Assembly (NCBI GenBank): GCA_963920665.1
Contig: OY987266.1
Coordinates: 3,601,001 to 3,665,000 of the forward strand
Length of the DNA stretch: 64,000 nucleotides
Source of the DNA: Straminergon stramineum
Lineage: Eukaryota > Streptophyta > Bryopsida > Hypnales > Calliergonaceae
Reading direction: 5' to 3'
A program made the position numbers and the translations under genes. Below, one piece after another: positions 61,550 through 64,000 of this stretch. The notes under the pieces were generated by a model. It had not been told where the DNA came from. It made no database searches and saw only the letters and a list, made by a program, of their open reading frames with translations. Each line of letters begins with the position of its first letter. Within the stretch, counting starts at the first letter, position 1.

Positions 61550-63640
61550 TTATACAAAACCCTGGAAAACACAAGTATAGGGGTTCTTTTCGAAAAAAGG
61601 TCTTTTCAGTCTATCGTTTATGTGACTAATCTCACTTTATAAATAGAATCACATTTTACAATCATTTATAGGTATTTATTTTGATTTCATAATATAATAA
61701 TACTCTTATTCCTGGGATGTAAAATTTGGTTCATAATCCTTTACCAATGCAGACACAATGAAGTCCCAATCCTATATAGTATTCTATGGGAGGTCAAATA
61801 TTCTAGTCAAATAGTCAGGTTTGATAAAATCATCTTATGTAAGGTATGATCTAGACCTAATCAAAATGCTAATATAATACTTTTAAAATAGTACACGTAG
61901 TTCATTTATTAAGTGTTTTCTTTGAATGTTTTGGTTAAATAGTCTAGTGTACACTTGCCATGAGCAATTTCTAATGCAAATTGCCTAAGTCCATCATTCT
62001 TAGGTCATATTGTCTTAGTTAATGCAAAGAATGCTAAGTTTAAGCATTACACTAAGAATTTGGTCTTTTCCCTTCAACTTTATTCCCGTATTTTGGGTCA
62101 ATTAGTCAGGTCAAATCGTCCAAACCACATGGGTTAAGTCCTAAAATCACATATATAAAACATTGAAACAATTTATAATTCGTCCAAACACATAAACTCC
62201 AAGACCAAACACTTTAGAATAACAAGGGAATTAACAAGGAACCTAAAACTGTGCTTTTAGTCCCTCAAACCATGAAAATTCCGCCCTAAAGCCGTGGAAT
62301 ATGACCCTATGGTGTGAATGAGACTTAAAACCAAGGATTTCAGCGCAAAACCGTGGTAGAGTACCTAAAATTAACCCCTAAAGGACAAACCTACAATCAT
62401 TGATTTAGAGCCTTGTTGCTTATCACTTAGTTTGTTGCCATTTGGGAATAGATATATATGAAAAAAAAATTATTTTTCAAAGATGATATTATATGTCTTC
62501 TCTATTTCACAAAAAAAATAGATTTTCTTGAGGAAAATTGATTTTTGTGAGAATTTTTGAAAAAAATGAAGAAAAAATCATATTAAATAGAAAATTATTT
62601 TAAAAAATCTGAAAATTTCACCATGTGTGTAAATTACAGTGACAAACATCATGGTGTAAACTCAATTTCCATGTCATTCTATAATTAGAATACAATGGAT
62701 ATTGAAAATACATCCCAAGTTCAAACTACAATAAAGTATTCAATATCACAAATTTTTCCAAAATTCGAATTGGAGTAGAAACTAGAGTTGATGACCTTCA
62801 TTTCATTAGTTGGTCTCAAACTCAAAAAATATCATTTGTTTTGAGAAATTTCAGATTTGAACAAGGAGCAACAACTCCTCAAAATACACTAAAATAACAA
62901 ATTTTGACATCCGTCTTTTTAACTTACTTCTCAACTACATGACAACAAACACTAGTTAAACAAAAAATTAAATTGGATACTCTTTGTAACTCAACATCAA
63001 AGGTCAACAACAACAGAAAGGATGAAAAAACTGCTTTTAATCTCTTCTGAGGACCCTGGAATGTCACCCAAACGCCACAGAATGGCACTGGGCAAGGTTA
63101 AAGACTGCGGCCCAAAATTTGAAAAACAATACAAAACAATGGACTGGGATCCTATATCCGTGTCAACAAGCCCTATTGTCGTGCGATGCACCCTATATCC
63201 GTGGTGCTGCCCCTATTACCATGGATGAGCTCCTGACAGCTCCCCAAACCCCTAATCGTGTCGTCGGAGCTTGCAGCGTTGCGATTGCCGCAGCCTACGT
63301 GCCTGCTTCCGATTCTGGTCAAATTTCCCAAACTTGATTTGTCAGAGTCCTCATTCCATTGATCAAATTGACCACCCCGCACGAACTAAGCTTCAGTGGC
63401 ATCAAAATTCAGTCTAATTAGTGCCAAATCTCGGAGCAGCGACCGGTTCTGGAGAATCCAATTCAAGCGGTGAATTCAGGTGAGGTGGGGAGGATATGTG
63501 CGCTTCTCCGTTCAATCCCTCATCGTTAAACCACCGTTCTTTGATCAATCACGTTGTAGCTGTTTGAGTGAATTTCGATAGTCTGAGCAGCCCCGATCGC
63601 CAATTCTAAAGCAGAACAGCTCTTGGTGCGGCTTGACGTG
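61550..63640 (+). repeat. dispersed repeat R2, copy 2, interrupted
   Basis: Follows copy 1 from 61550 to about 62365, is interrupted by unrelated AT-rich DNA starting at a border-like TTAACCCCTAAAGGAC (62371), and resumes near 63060 with the CCCTATATCCGTG-type subrepeats. The right border of the interruption was not recognised. Short ORFs here have no recognised domains. Confidence 0.55.
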
Positions 63641-63782
63641 GTTGCACCGAGCTCCAAAAATCTTTTGTTCGCAAATGTCACCAATTTCCCTTTTGCATCT
63701 TATATTGCATAGGGTTCAGTGCATTTTTTTTTTCTAGTTTTGCAAATTGTTTTTGAGATTTTTGTTGTCACTCTTTGTGGCT

Positions 63783-64000
63783 TTTCATTTTGCTCGCACG
63801 ATGAGGTTTGCCAAGAGTGTAGGACAAGAGGTCTTAGGTTTTGAATTGATAGTTGTGTGGTTTTCAGAGTTTGTATTGATAACAATGTTGGGTCCAATTG
63901 TTATCAATACAAAATCCCAAAACCACCCAGCTATTAATTCAAAACCTAAGACCTCTTGTCCTACACTCTTGGCAAACCTCATCGTGCGAGCAAAATGAAA
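63783..64000. repeat. 218-bp near-perfect palindrome at the window edge
   Basis: 63783-63886 and 63897-64000 are reverse complements over 104 bases with about 9 mismatches and no indels, around a 10-base centre (GTTGGGTCCA). The right arm runs into the window end, so the palindrome may be longer. Both strands therefore encode nearly the same peptide (RFAKSVGQEVLGFEL...), which is a by-product of the symmetry rather than a gene. Confidence 0.92.

Noticed and set aside
63747..63998. ORFs of 65-83 codons on both strands encoding nearly the same peptide
   Set aside because: The shared peptide follows from palindromic DNA; no independent coding evidence.
1..64000. CRISPR arrays, bacterial operons, rRNA genes
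   Set aside because: No evenly spaced identical repeats with unique spacers, no rRNA signature; introns and plant families show a eukaryotic nuclear sequence.

Overview
The window looks like nuclear DNA of a land plant. It has plant-only gene families (SAUR, the GIL1/IRKI family, a plastid J-protein, an ankyrin-TPR protein), GT-AG introns of roughly 80-800 bp, teloboxes and a Ty1/Copia retrotransposon. Compact genes sit in long, AT-rich, repeat-filled spacers; a bryophyte or other early-diverging land plant is my guess, not a demonstrated assignment.

Layout. 1-5156: a Copia element entering from the left edge, with gag-pol on + carrying one frameshift and one stop, and a 3' LTR. 5.2-12.6 kb: nested small transposons (TTAA-bordered elements, a Mutator-like MITE with a 9-bp target duplication, a 223-bp MITE). 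12.6-19.6 kb: the gene core, a divergent pair sharing a 434-bp promoter: a 12-exon ankyrin-TPR (TPR10-like) gene on - and a 5-exon plastid DnaJ-domain gene on +. I rebuilt both exon by exon and they stay in frame. 20.5-20.9 kb: a possible orphan ORF on -. 22-42.6 kb: repeats, including four copies of a 250-bp module, a 5.4-kb insertion inside another repeat, a 50-bp minisatellite and a CACTA-like element. 42.6-46.3 kb: two intronless genes, a SAUR (+) and a GIL1/IRKI-like gene (-). 46.3-64 kb: mostly TTAA-bordered elements, including an inverted pair and a nested pair, two copies of a larger repeat, and a 218-bp near-perfect palindrome at the right edge.

The most unusual signal is the TTAA-bordered family: about ten copies in at least three length classes, starting TTAACCCCTAAA and ending TTTAGGGGTTAA. 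Nesting and an empty-site comparison fit a 4-bp TTAA target duplication, the hallmark of the piggyBac superfamily, which to my knowledge is rarely described in land plants. No transposase gene is visible here, so these would be non-autonomous copies.

The host genes do not form one pathway. The ankyrin-TPR and J-domain proteins are both chaperone-related and share a promoter, so co-expression is plausible; SAUR and GIL1-like genes belong to auxin/growth and tropism-related families.
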